Positions 8,200 to 17,200 of a stretch of DNA of 35,379 nt are shown here, in pieces. A program made the translations under genes and the position numbers. The notes beneath the pieces are model-generated. The model was given only the letters and a program-made list of their open reading frames with translations. It ran no database searches and was not told where the DNA came from. Position 1 is the stretch's first letter, and every line of letters begins with the position of its first letter. The stretch comes from CAZKHG01 sp964552655 (lineage in GTDB: Bacteria > Bacteroidota > Bacteroidia > Bacteroidales > Tenuifilaceae), in contig CAZKHG010000036.1 in the NCBI GenBank assembly GCA_964552655.1, positions 1-35,379 on the forward strand, read 5' to 3'.

Positions 8200-8400
8200 A
8201 TGACGACCATTGCTGTTAATGAATCAAGATGTCCAAAAAATCATCCCTGTCCTGTGGTGCGCTTTTGCCCAACCGGAGCAGTTGTCCAGAAGAGCTGGAA
8301 TAGCGCCCCGGTGATTGAAAAGGATAACTGTGCCGACTGTGGAAGGTGTGTGATGATGTGTGGCTATGGGGCATTTGAGTATTCTGACAATGCAAAATAA
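8200..8400 (+). CDS. Small 4Fe-4S ferredoxin-like protein
   Basis: This 66-residue protein is probably a cytoplasmic electron carrier. The second half has a complete cluster motif, C44-x2-C47-x2-C50-x3-C54. The first half has C11, C17 and C23-Pro with five-residue gaps instead of the usual C-x2-C-x2-C-x3-C-P. In ferredoxins the Cys before Pro in one half completes the cluster of the other, so C23 with C44, C47 and C50 should hold one 4Fe-4S cluster. C11, C17 and C54 give at most three ligands for a second. It may therefore be a one-cluster protein or carry an unusual second site. The gene follows the FNR-like site and precedes a thioredoxin gene by 104 bases, suggesting redox-controlled expression. 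The partner enzyme is unknown. Confidence 0.85.
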   Translation: MTTIAVNESRCPKNHPCPVVRFCPTGAVVQKSWNSAPVIEKDNCADCGRCVMMCGYGAFEYSDNAK

Positions 8401-8504
8401 TTGATGATTTATTTAAGGAATGTGAAGGATTACCAAAACCGAATAGTATAAAATCGGGTTTTATTAGTTATAATCAACACAATGAAAAAATAAAAACAGC
8501 TATC

Positions 8505-9017
8505 ATGATAAAAAAGATTCTGATTATTACAGCCATTGCAACATTACCGCTGCTTGGTGCATGTGGAAAAGATGGTAAAAATTCCGACGGAGCCCCGGAG
8601 GGAGAGAAAACCTCAGCTAAAAAAGTTGAAACAGGTAAGCCCATACATATCTCAAAAGCAGAGTTTTTGACAAAAATTATTGACTATACAAAAGGTGAAG
8701 CCAACATGAAATATTTGGGCGATAAACCTGCTATTGTTGATTTCTATGCCGATTGGTGTGGCCCATGTAGAATTGCAGCGCCAATTATGGAAGAGCTGGC
8801 AAAAGAGTATGACGGGAAAATTTATATCTATAAAGTTGATACCCAAAAAGAGCAGGAGCTATCTATGGATCTTGGCATCCAGGGGATACCAGCCTTCTTT
8901 TTCTTCCCAATGGATGAGAAACCATTCGCCTCATCGGGCATTGCCAGAACACCCGAGGATACCAAGAAGATGTTCAAGGATATAATTGATAAGCAGTTAC
9001 TGAAAACTAAGATCTAG
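8505..9017 (+). CDS. Lipid-anchored thioredoxin-fold protein
   Basis: This 170-residue protein has a lipoprotein signal peptide with lipobox LGAC (Cys20), a charged linker to about residue 45 and a thioredoxin domain (about 50-168). The active site is W84-C85-G86-P87-C88, inside VDFYADWCGPC, and the cis-proline is P129 in GIQGIPAFFFF. Both redox cysteines are present, so it should reduce or exchange disulfides in the periplasm. The WCGPC motif is that of general thioredoxins rather than DsbA. A terminator follows closely. Possible roles are maintenance of periplasmic or outer-membrane proteins or cytochrome maturation; the sequence does not decide between them. Confidence 0.92.
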   Translation: MIKKILIITAIATLPLLGACGKDGKNSDGAPEGEKTSAKKVETGKPIHISKAEFLTKIIDYTKGEANMKYLGDKPAIVDFYADWCGPCRIAAPIMEELAKEYDGKIYIYKVDTQKEQELSMDLGIQGIPAFFFFPMDEKPFASSGIARTPEDTKKMFKDIIDKQLLKTKI

Positions 9018-9041
9018 TTTAGTTAATTCAGTTTGATATTT

Positions 9042-9068
9042 AAGCACCATACTACGTGGTGCTTTTTT
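9042..9068 (+). terminator. Rho-independent terminator after the thioredoxin gene
   Basis: AAGCACCA (9042-9049) pairs with TGGTGCTT (9057-9064) around a 7-base loop, and six T run from 9063 to 9068. Confidence 0.88.
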
Positions 9069-9097
9069 ATTTTAGTGCCAATAATTACTATATTCAA

Positions 9098-9111
9098 CCA
9101 ATTTTTATTGG
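9098..9111. promoter_or_regulatory. Palindrome before the MFS transporter, possible operator
   Basis: CCAAT-TTTT-ATTGG at 9098-9111 is a perfect 5+5 dyad with a 4-base spacer, 20 bases before the transporter ATG. The geometry (5-N4-5) is that of Crp/FNR sites but the half-site differs. It could also form a small hairpin near the ribosome site. Confidence 0.3.
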
Positions 9112-9131
9112 ACATCTTAATTTAAAAAAAT

Positions 9132-10403
9132 ATGGCTGTATCATCCAACACCGGTACCAAAGGTTATGTTTTATCAATCACAATAATTGGTGCTTTATTT
9201 TTTATTTTTGGTTTTGTAACCTGGTTGAATGGGATATTAATCCCTTACTTTAAGATATCTTGTGAGCTGAGCAACTTCGAAGCATTGTTTGTTGCTTTTG
9301 CGTTTTATATCTCCTACACCATAATGGCACTTCCCTCATCGTGGGTGCTGAAAAAAACCGGTTTCAGAAAAGGGATGATGCTTGGGCTTTGGGTTATGGC
9401 AGTTGGAACTTTGATTTTTATCCCGGCGGCTTTAACCAGAACCTATGGAATTTTTCTTACCGGTTTGTTTGTGATGGGTACAGGTTTGGCAATTCTACAA
9501 ACAGCATCAAATCCTTATATTACGATCATAGGACCAAGAGAGAGCGCAGCAAGCAGAATCAGCATTATGGGTATTTGCAACAAGCTGGCTGGTGCCATTG
9601 CCCCTTTGATATTAGCCTATTTTATTCTAAACGATGGCGATACCCTGGTAAATAGTTTAAAAGGGATGGATGATATTGCTCGAAACGCTGCGCTGGACGA
9701 ACTTGCCAGAAGGGTTATCGGTCCTTATATTATTATGACAATTATCCTGTTTCTGCTTGGATTGTTTATACGTTACTCCCCGCTTCCTGAAGTTGAGTTG
9801 GAGAAGGAACAGGATGATACAAATGGTCATATATCTGCAAAAACAAATATTTTTCAGTTTCCACAGCTGATTTTAGGGGTTGTTGCCCTGTTTTTTTATG
9901 TCGGAGCGGAGGTAATAGTTGGTGATACCATTATCAGGTACGGAATTTCCCTGGAAATTCCTATATCCACTGCTAAAACCTTTACTTCCATTGCTCTGGT
10001 ATCAATGGTTTTAGGGTATATTCTAGGTATCATTCTTATTCCGAAGGTCATTTCACAAAGATTTGCCCTACAGGCTTCGGCAATCCTGGGCATCATTTTA
10101 ACATTTGGGGTAATTTTCTTCAATGGCTTTAACTCGGTATTTTTTCTGGCTGCTCTGGGTTTGGCTAACGCATTGGTATGGCCGGCAATATGGCCGTTGG
10201 CCATTCACGATTTGGGGAAGTTTATTAAAACCGGTTCAGCACTATTAATTATGGCAATTGCCGGAGGTGCAATTCTTCCGTTGGTTTGGGGCGGATTATC
10301 TGATATTATTGGTTCACAACAAGCCTACTGGATTTTGCTGCCTTGCTATTTAATTATTCTCTACTATTCAATACATGGTTTCAAGTTGAGGAGTTGGAGG
10401 TGA
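9132..10403 (+). CDS. MFS transporter, glucose/galactose (GluP/FucP) family
   Basis: This 423-residue inner-membrane protein has about 12 hydrophobic segments. It has the family signatures FFIFGFVTWLNGILIPYFK in the first helix, LPSSWVLKKTGFRKGMMLG in the first cytoplasmic loop, and LAILQTASNPYITIIGPRES with MGICNKLAGAIAPL in the middle. These place it in the fucose-galactose-glucose:H+ symporter group. FucP Asp46 and Glu135 correspond here to Gly (in LNGIL) and Gln (in LQTASNP), as I recall for the GluP branch, so a sugar other than fucose is expected if it carries sugar at all. The gene ends one base before the dimethylargininase start, so the two are very likely translated from one message. 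That neighbour makes an unusual substrate possible. Confidence 0.88.
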   Translation: MAVSSNTGTKGYVLSITIIGALFFIFGFVTWLNGILIPYFKISCELSNFEALFVAFAFYISYTIMALPSSWVLKKTGFRKGMMLGLWVMAVGTLIFIPAALTRTYGIFLTGLFVMGTGLAILQTASNPYITIIGPRESAASRISIMGICNKLAGAIAPLILAYFILNDGDTLVNSLKGMDDIARNAALDELARRVIGPYIIMTIILFLLGLFIRYSPLPEVELEKEQDDTNGHISAKTNIFQFPQLILGVVALFFYVGAEVIVGDTIIRYGISLEIPISTAKTFTSIALVSMVLGYILGIILIPKVISQRFALQASAILGIILTFGVIFFNGFNSVFFLAALGLANALVWPAIWPLAIHDLGKFIKTGSALLIMAIAGGAILPLVWGGLSDIIGSQQAYWILLPCYLIILYYSIHGFKLRSWR

Positions 10404-10404
10404 T

Positions 10405-11166
10405 ATGTTTTCGAGAGCAATTGTAAGGAAACCATGCAGGAATATGGTTTTTGGGATTACCTCAGCTGATCAGGGCAAACCAGATTATGAAATTGCACTT
10501 TATCAACATTCACAATACGTAAAAGCGCTAGAAAGAGCAGGATTAACAGTTACTGTTCTTGAAGAGGATGAGAGTTTTCCTGATTCTGTATTTGTTGAGG
10601 ATACTGCGCTTTTAACTCCCAATGCAGCCATAATTACAAATCCCGGGGCTTTTTCGAGAATTGGTGAAATTCATGAGGTTTCCAGAGTGGTCCGGGGATT
10701 TTATAGAAATATAGAATTTATATTATCTCCGGGGAATGTTGATGCTGGGGATATTATGATGGTTGGAAACCATTTCTACATCGGACTTTCAGGCCGTACA
10801 AATCAGGAGGGAGCCCGGCAAATGATCAAACACTTAAATAAATATGGGTACACGGCATCTACAATTGCCCTAAAGGATGTTCTCCACCTGAAAACAGGAA
10901 TTTCTTACCTCGAAAACAATTACCTCCTGGCTTGTGGAGAGTTTTTATCAAAAAAAGAATTGGATCATTTTAATATAATTGAAGTGCCAAAGGAAGAAGC
11001 ATATGCTGCTAACAGCCTTTGGGTTAATGGAAATGTATTGGTGCCGGAGGGGTTCACTAAAACCAAAGCCCTGATTGAACGGGCAGGATATAAAACAATA
11101 CCTGTTGATGTTTCAGAGTTTCGCAAGCTTGATGGAGGGTTAAGCTGCCTTTCGTTAAGGTTTTAA
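10405..11166 (+). CDS. Dimethylargininase (DDAH-like)
   Basis: This 253-residue enzyme belongs to the guanidino-group-modifying superfamily. It should hydrolyse N-omega-methylated arginines to citrulline and a methylamine. Visible landmarks are FPDSVFVED (60-66, substrate-binding acidic loop), VDAGD (112-116), YIGLSGRTNQ (125-134), the catalytic His in HLKT (H161) and the nucleophile in the C-terminal GGLSCLSLRF (C248). The order and spacing fit DDAH better than arginine deiminase, which is about 400 residues. The length is normal. It directly follows the MFS transporter with a one-base gap. Its stop overlaps that of mqnC on the other strand by two bases. An alternative is a hydrolase of another guanidino compound; sequence alone does not prove the methylarginine substrate. 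Confidence 0.88.
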   Translation: MFSRAIVRKPCRNMVFGITSADQGKPDYEIALYQHSQYVKALERAGLTVTVLEEDESFPDSVFVEDTALLTPNAAIITNPGAFSRIGEIHEVSRVVRGFYRNIEFILSPGNVDAGDIMMVGNHFYIGLSGRTNQEGARQMIKHLNKYGYTASTIALKDVLHLKTGISYLENNYLLACGEFLSKKELDHFNIIEVPKEEAYAANSLWVNGNVLVPEGFTKTKALIERAGYKTIPVDVSEFRKLDGGLSCLSLRF

Positions 11167-12317
11167 AACTTGATTTTAGGTTTTTTCTTCAGCTCTTCAA
11201 TGGTGAGTATCTTACTAAACTCACATTCGGGGAGTACTATATATTCGTAACGCTGATTTCGCAGTTGAGGTTCAAAACCTGCATCAACAATGGCTTTTTG
11301 TATGCCATAGGCATCCATCTTATAGCTCGCACCTGCCGAAGAGACCACATTCTCCTCAATCATGATTGATCCAAAGTCATCAGCACCAGCATGCAAACAA
11401 ATCTGGGCTGTATCTTTTCCAACGGTTAACCAGGAAGCCTGAATGTGGCGGATATTGTTCAGCATAATCCGGCTGATGGCTATTGTACGAATGTACTCCT
11501 CTGTGCTGACGTTGCACTTAACCCCAAGTTTTTCCAATACAGTACCCTTATCCTGGAAAGTCCATACAATAAAGTTTAAGAATCCGGGGAGTTCAGCGGG
11601 TTTGTGAGCCTGAAGTTCACGAATTTTAACTAGGTGCTCTATTCGTTCCTCCATGGTTTCGATATGGCCAATCATCATGGTTGCAGAGGTAACCAACCCA
11701 AATTTATGAGCCTCGGCCATTACATCAAGCCAGGCTTGTGAATCGGGTTTTCCGGGGGAGATTATCTTTCTTACCCTGTCAACGAGAATCTCAGCCCCGG
11801 CCCCCGGGAAACTATCCAACCCGGCATCAATCAGCTCATATAAAACATCGTAGTAGGTCATTTTCTCCTTTTTAGCAATAAATGCAACCTCGGGAGGACC
11901 AAGCGCATGTAATTTGATGTTGGGATAAAATTCTTTCAGCTCCCGGAATAGCGATGTGTAAAAATCAAGCCCCAGTTTAGGATGTAGCCCTCCCTGAAGA
12001 AGGAGTTGTTCTCCGCCATACTGAAAAAGTTCCTCAATTTTTATTTTGTATTCGGCAATTGAGGTAATAAACGCTCCCTCATCGGAAAGGGTACAATGGA
12101 AATTGCAGAACTTACAGCCAGAAACACAAACATTGGTAATGTTAACATTCCTGTCTATCTGCCAGGTTACTTTATTCCCTGGAACCTGCTTTTTACGAAG
12201 TTCAGCTGCTATAAACATCAGCTCATTAGTGGGCGCTTTCATGTATAGGAACAATCCCTCATCCCTACTAATAGCATCAAGGGAAAGTGCTTTCTCGTAT
12301 ATTTGGTTTAATTCCAT
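11163..12317 (-). CDS. mqnC: Cyclic dehypoxanthine futalosine synthase
   Basis: This 384-residue radical-SAM enzyme of the futalosine menaquinone pathway converts dehypoxanthine futalosine to its cyclic form. The radical-SAM cluster cysteines are C64-x3-C68-x2-C71 in NVCVSGCKFCNF. Further family marks are GGEQLLLQGGLHPKLG, AGLDSFPGAGAEILVDRVR, LVTSATMMIGHIET, IQASWLTVGKD and IEENVVSSAG. The last, and the FIVWTFQ stretch, separate it from the aminofutalosine synthase MqnE and from CofH. The first glycine-rich motif reads PGAGAE where PGGGAE is common. The gene stands alone on this strand, head to head with pdxA and tail to tail with the DDAH gene. The other mqn genes are not in the window. Confidence 0.85.
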   Translation of the reverse strand: MELNQIYEKALSLDAISRDEGLFLYMKAPTNELMFIAAELRKKQVPGNKVTWQIDRNVNITNVCVSGCKFCNFHCTLSDEGAFITSIAEYKIKIEELFQYGGEQLLLQGGLHPKLGLDFYTSLFRELKEFYPNIKLHALGPPEVAFIAKKEKMTYYDVLYELIDAGLDSFPGAGAEILVDRVRKIISPGKPDSQAWLDVMAEAHKFGLVTSATMMIGHIETMEERIEHLVKIRELQAHKPAELPGFLNFIVWTFQDKGTVLEKLGVKCNVSTEEYIRTIAISRIMLNNIRHIQASWLTVGKDTAQICLHAGADDFGSIMIEENVVSSAGASYKMDAYGIQKAIVDAGFEPQLRNQRYEYIVLPECEFSKILTIEELKKKPKIKF

Positions 12318-12407
12318 CTGAACCAGTCTGATTTAAAAAATTAATGATATTCAAGAATTATTGCCTAAGATCAATATTAATCCGAACTACATAAATCTTA
12401 ATAAATG

Positions 12408-12415
12408 CAAAGGTA
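12408..12415 (-). promoter_or_regulatory. -7 promoter element for mqnC
   Basis: On the minus strand this reads TACCTTTG, an exact TAnnTTTG match, leaving a leader of about 90 bases before the mqnC ATG. Only a T-run stands at the -33 distance. Confidence 0.4.
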
Positions 12416-12480
12416 TCAAAAAACATCTTGTTGAGGTAAAAAACACTTGGCATGTTTATACTGATGACTTCCGATTATCC

Positions 12481-12510
12481 TTTGCTGCTTGTTCTTTTTT
12501 TATACTTTTG
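12481..12510 (+). promoter_or_regulatory. Promoter for pdxA and probably ruvA-sprA
   Basis: TTTG at 12481-12484 and TACTTTTG at 12503-12510 are separated by 18 bases, a full Bacteroidota promoter match. It lies 33 bases before the pdxA ATG. No other such element appears before sprA, whose gene follows ruvA by 19 bases. Confidence 0.65.
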
Positions 12511-12543
12511 TAAGATAAACCCGAAAACTGAAGAAAGGTTATT

Positions 12544-13596
12544 ATGAGCGAAGAAAAAGTTAAAGTCGGTATTACCCAGGGTGATATTAACGGAATAGGT
12601 TATGAGGTGATTCTTAAAACCCTTATGGACCCAAGGATTAATGAGTTTTGTATCCCTGTTGTTTATGGTTCTCCCAAGGTAGCCGCATACCACCGGAAAG
12701 CCCTAAATGTAGAGAATTTCAGCTTGAACCAGATTAAAGATGTGGACGAGGCAAATCCAAAGCGGGCCAACATTATCAACTGCATGGATGAAAATGTTAG
12801 GGTTGAGTTGGGTAAATCCACCGAATACGGAGGTCAGGGATCGCTATTAGCTTTAAAGGCAGCAATTGCTGATATTAAATCTGGTAAGCTGGATGTACTT
12901 GTAACCGGTCCTATCAATAAACAAAATATACAAGGGCAAAATTTTCAATTCCCGGGCCATACAGAATTTCTGGCTGATAGTTTTCAAACAAAAGACGTTC
13001 TGATGCTGATGGTTAGTGAGGTGATGAAAGTTGGGGTTGTAACCGGGCATGTAGCGATTTCCAAAGTACCTGCACTAGTAACCAAAGAGGCAATTTTATC
13101 CAAACTTAGGATTTTAAATCAGGCGTTAATTCAGGATTTTGCTGTTCGCCGGCCGAAAATTGCCGTTCTGGGGCTAAATCCTCATGCAGGCGATCAGGGG
13201 GTTATGGGACAAGAGGAGCAGCTGGTGATAATTCCGGCAATTAACCAGGCGAATAACGAGGGAATTGCCGCCATGGGGCCTTACCCGGCCGATGGTTTTT
13301 TTGGTTCAGAGAATTTTGCAAAGTTTGATGCTATCCTGGCTATGTTTCACGATCAGGGACTGGTCCCATTTAAAACGTTAAACTTTGATTCAGGGGTTAA
13401 CTATACAGCCGGTTTGCCTGTAATACGAACATCACCCGGTCATGGCACTGCCTATGAAATTGCCGGCAAGGGCGAAGCATCACCCAACTCATTCAGGCAG
13501 GCCTTGTATCTTGCCACTGATCTATTTAAAAACAGAAGGTCCCATAAAATACTCACCAGTAATCCTTTGCAAAGAGTAGATCCTGAATCAGTATAA
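12544..13596 (+). CDS. pdxA: 4-hydroxythreonine-4-phosphate dehydrogenase
   Basis: This 350-residue enzyme oxidises 4-phosphooxy-threonine in the deoxyxylulose-phosphate-dependent route to pyridoxal phosphate. Visible marks are the N-terminal GITQGDINGIGYEVILK (phosphate-binding GD and GIG), FPGHTEFLA with a metal-binding His, LNPHAGDQG with the second His, and MFHDQGLVPFKTLNFDSGVN with the third His. The C-terminal TSPGHGTAYEIAGKG completes the pattern. The length is slightly above that of enterobacterial PdxA, as I recall is common in Bacteroidota. It is first in a run with ruvA (23-base gap) and sprA. The link to those two is positional rather than biochemical. Confidence 0.95.
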   Translation: MSEEKVKVGITQGDINGIGYEVILKTLMDPRINEFCIPVVYGSPKVAAYHRKALNVENFSLNQIKDVDEANPKRANIINCMDENVRVELGKSTEYGGQGSLLALKAAIADIKSGKLDVLVTGPINKQNIQGQNFQFPGHTEFLADSFQTKDVLMLMVSEVMKVGVVTGHVAISKVPALVTKEAILSKLRILNQALIQDFAVRRPKIAVLGLNPHAGDQGVMGQEEQLVIIPAINQANNEGIAAMGPYPADGFFGSENFAKFDAILAMFHDQGLVPFKTLNFDSGVNYTAGLPVIRTSPGHGTAYEIAGKGEASPNSFRQALYLATDLFKNRRSHKILTSNPLQRVDPESV

Positions 13597-13619
13597 ATAA
13601 GTAATCATAAAATTTTGAT

Positions 13620-14204
13620 ATGTTCGAATACCTTAAAGGGAACATTTCTGAACTGAATCCAACCTTTATTGTGGTAGATTGCAGTGGAGTAGGTTATCAT
13701 GTAAATATTTCATTGCAATCGTATAGTGCATTTGATGGAAAATCAGAAGCAGTGGTTTACCTTCACCAGGTGGTGAGAGAGGATGCCCATTTGCTTTTTG
13801 GATTTGCATCAAAGGAGGAACGTGAACTTTTCAGGCATCTGATAAGTGTTTCAGGGGTTGGCGCTAATACTGCCAGGGTTATCCTTTCCTCCATGTCTGT
13901 TAATGAGGTTCAGAAAGCCATTGTTACCGGTGATATAAACTCGTTGAAACAGGTAAAAGGCATTGGATTAAAAACTGCCCAGAGAATTGTTGTTGATCTT
14001 AAGGATAAAGTACAGGGAAAGGATGCCGGCCCACTTCAAATTTTCTCCACGTCAAACAATACAACAAGATACGAAGCGTTATCTGCTTTGTTGACACTTG
14101 GCTTTAATAAGGGTGCAGTTGAGAAAGTGCTCGATCAGCTGATGCGGGAACAAACGGATCAAAACGTCGAAGGGCTTATCAAATCTGCGCTAAAGAGATT
14201 GTAA
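13620..14204 (+). CDS. ruvA: Holliday junction branch migration protein RuvA
   Basis: This 194-residue protein has the three RuvA domains. They are an N-terminal OB fold (1-62), paired helix-hairpin-helix motifs (LISVSGVGANTARVILS at 74-90 and VKGIGLKTAQRIVVDL at 112-127), and a C-terminal three-helix domain (about 148-194) that contacts RuvB. As a tetramer it binds four-way junctions and loads RuvB. Neither ruvB nor ruvC is adjacent. It sits between pdxA and sprA; the ruvA-sprA order is, to my knowledge, shared by other Bacteroidota. Confidence 0.96.
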   Translation: MFEYLKGNISELNPTFIVVDCSGVGYHVNISLQSYSAFDGKSEAVVYLHQVVREDAHLLFGFASKEERELFRHLISVSGVGANTARVILSSMSVNEVQKAIVTGDINSLKQVKGIGLKTAQRIVVDLKDKVQGKDAGPLQIFSTSNNTTRYEALSALLTLGFNKGAVEKVLDQLMREQTDQNVEGLIKSALKRL

Positions 14205-14223
14205 AACCACTAGTTTTTTTTGT

Positions 14224-17200
14224 TTGAGAAGATTTTTTAAATACTTTTTAGCAGGATGTATGGTTTCTGCTATCGTTTCCTTTGTTAAAGCATCGGTTAA
14301 CGAAAAAGATTTCTCGAACAGATATTATGGCGGGGGATTAAGTTCAACGACAGAGATACTCCCTGAATTTCAGGAACCCGATACCAACAAGCTTCCCTAC
14401 CCGTTGAAACCAGACGAACTTTTTGCTTCGGAGAAAAAATTTCAATCTCCACTATACCTGCCAAGCATTGCTAACATTACTGTTACTGTAGAGTACGACC
14501 CAAAAACAAAGCAGTACATTATTTACGAGAAAGTTGGTAATATCAATATCCGAACACCCCGTGTTATGTCTGAGGAGGAATACCGGAGTTTCCAGTTCGA
14601 AAATGCCATGCGGGAGTACTGGTATCAACGTCGAAACGGTGAAACTGTGGGAAGAGGCTCGGGCATACTCCAAAAAATTCAGGTTGGAGGGGAAACTTTC
14701 GATCGGATTTTTGGGAGCAATACCATTGAAATCATTCCCGAAGGGAATGCCGAACTCCAGTTTGGAATAAGTGCAGTTAAAACCAACAACCCAGACCTGC
14801 CCGTTGATCAGCGTAAAAACGCCACGTTCGATTTTCAATCGAAAATTCAGATGAATGTTGATGGTAAAATCGGGGAGAAAATGCGGATGAATGTTCAGTA
14901 TAACACTGAGGCTACATTTGACTTCGAGAATAATGTTAAGGTTGAATACACTGGCTTTGAGGATGAAATTATTCAGAAAATTGAGGCAGGAAATGTTTCT
15001 CTTCCTTTACCCGGAACACTTATAACCGGTAGCCAGAGCCTGTTTGGGTTTAAAACCCAGCTTAAGTTCGGAAAACTTATGGTTACTAGTATATTCTCCA
15101 AGCAGAACGGACAAACTCAGGTAATTGAAGTGAAAGGTGGTGCCCAAACCAAGGATTTTGAACTTTCTGCAGATGAGTATGAAGCCAACAAACATTTTTT
15201 CTTATCCCAGTATTTCCGGGAGACCTACAACCAGACCCTGCAGAATCTACCGATTATCAATACAGGTATCAACATCACTAAAATTGAGGTTTGGGTAACA
15301 AACAAGCAGTCCAATTTTGAGAACTCCAGGAACATTCTGGCTTTCATTGACCTGGCTGAAACGCAGAATAATATTTTTGCCAGCACAATATTCAGCCAGC
15401 AATATACTGAACCCGGAACCTACCCCTTTAACGACCGGAACGATTTGTACAGCCAGATGACATCCACCTTTGAGGGGATCAGAAATATTGCTGATGTAAA
15501 AACGGTATTATCGCCATTGGAAGCACAAAATTTCTCCGGAGGGAAAGATTACGAAAAAATTGAGAACGCCAGAAAACTTAACCCAAGTGAATACAAGTTA
15601 AACCCCAAGTTGGGGTATATATCGTTAAATACCGCTTTAAACGGGAACGAAGTTCTGGCGGTTGCTTTTGAATATTCTCTTGGTGGTAAAACTTATAAGG
15701 TTGGCGAACTTTCCACGGATGGCATTACCGCCCCTAAAACACTCATTCTTAAATTACTGAAAGGTACCTCCTTTACGCCAAAGCTTCCAACCTGGAAGCT
15801 TATGATGAAGAATATTTATGCAATTGGTGCATATCAGGTAAGTAAGGAAGAATTTATGCTGGATGTACTTTATCATAGCGATGCAACCGGCACCACGGTT
15901 AATTATATTAACGAGGGGAATATTGCTAACAAGCCATTGATATCCGTTCTTAGCCTCGATAACCTTAACAGCCAGAACGATGCAATGCCCGACGGCCTAT
16001 TCGATTTTGTTGAGGATATCACCATAAAATCTGCCACTGGAAAAATCATTTTCCCGGTACTTGAACCCTTTGGAAGCGATCTGGCCCGGAAAATAGGTAG
16101 TCCGGAAATTGCCGAAAGGTATGTTTTTCAGGAGTTATATGATTCTACACTTACCAAGGCCAGACAAATTGCCAATAAGAATAAATTTAAGCTCGCCGGC
16201 TCATACCGTTCAGTATTGAGTTCTGAGATTTACCTCAATGCTACCAATATCCCTAAGGGATCAATCATTGTTACCGCCGGGGGCGCCAAACTGGTTGAGG
16301 ATAATGATTATACCGTTGATTATAACCTTGGTTCTATCAAAATTACCAATGCTGCACTGATTGAATCCGGCACACCAATAAAAATCTCACTTGAGAGCAA
16401 TTCGATGTTTAGTATGCAGACCAAAACACTTATAGGTTCGCATTTCAACTACCAATTTTCCGACAAGTTCAACCTTGGCGCAACGGTTATCAACCTAAAT
16501 GAGAGACCGTTTACCACAAAAGTGAGTTTTGGGAATGAGGCAGTTTCCAACACCATGCTGGGGCTAAACACTTCCTATTCAACCGAAGCACCTTTTTTAA
16601 CCAAGATGGTCGATTTTTTACCTTTCATACAAACCAAGGAGAAATCAACCATAACACTTGATGCAGAATTTGCCCAGTTTATTCCCGGAGCATCAAGGGC
16701 GCTGGGAAAGAATGGTACTGTTTACCTCGACGATTTCGAGGGCACTACCAACCCCATTGATATCAGGTATTGGACTAACTGGCACCTTTCAGGTACACCC
16801 CAGGGGCAACCAGACCTGTTCCCCGAAGCCTCGCTAAACAACGATCGAAGGTACGGTTATAACAGGGCTAAGTTGGCCTGGTATTTTATCGACCCGCTTT
16901 TTTTGCGGGAGAGCAACTACACCCCGCGCAATATTAATAACAGCAGCCGAAGCAACCATTGGGTAAGGGAAATTTTTCAAAGCGAACTATTCCCCAACAA
17001 ACAAGCGGTTCAGGGAGAACCAACCAATATTCCTGTTCTAAACCTTGCTTTTTACCCCAATGAACGTGGCCCTTACAATTACGATGTAACTGGAACTGAT
17101 ATAACCGGGAAATTGTTATTTCCCCAAAAGCGATGGGGGGGTATAATGTACCCAATTAACATCAGCAATACCGATTTTGAAACGCAAAACGTTGAGTATA

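Noticed and set aside
8435..8462. Hairpin AAAACCGA / TCGGGTTTT between the ferredoxin and thioredoxin genes as a terminator.
   Set aside because: The stem has a bulge, the loop is long and no real T-run follows beyond the stem. It is too weak to call.
10741..10760. Possible loss of a catalytic acid in the DDAH-like protein (VDAGD where some bacterial enzymes have EGGD).
   Set aside because: An Asp at this place is found in the vertebrate enzymes as I recall them, so it is a normal variant rather than a defect.
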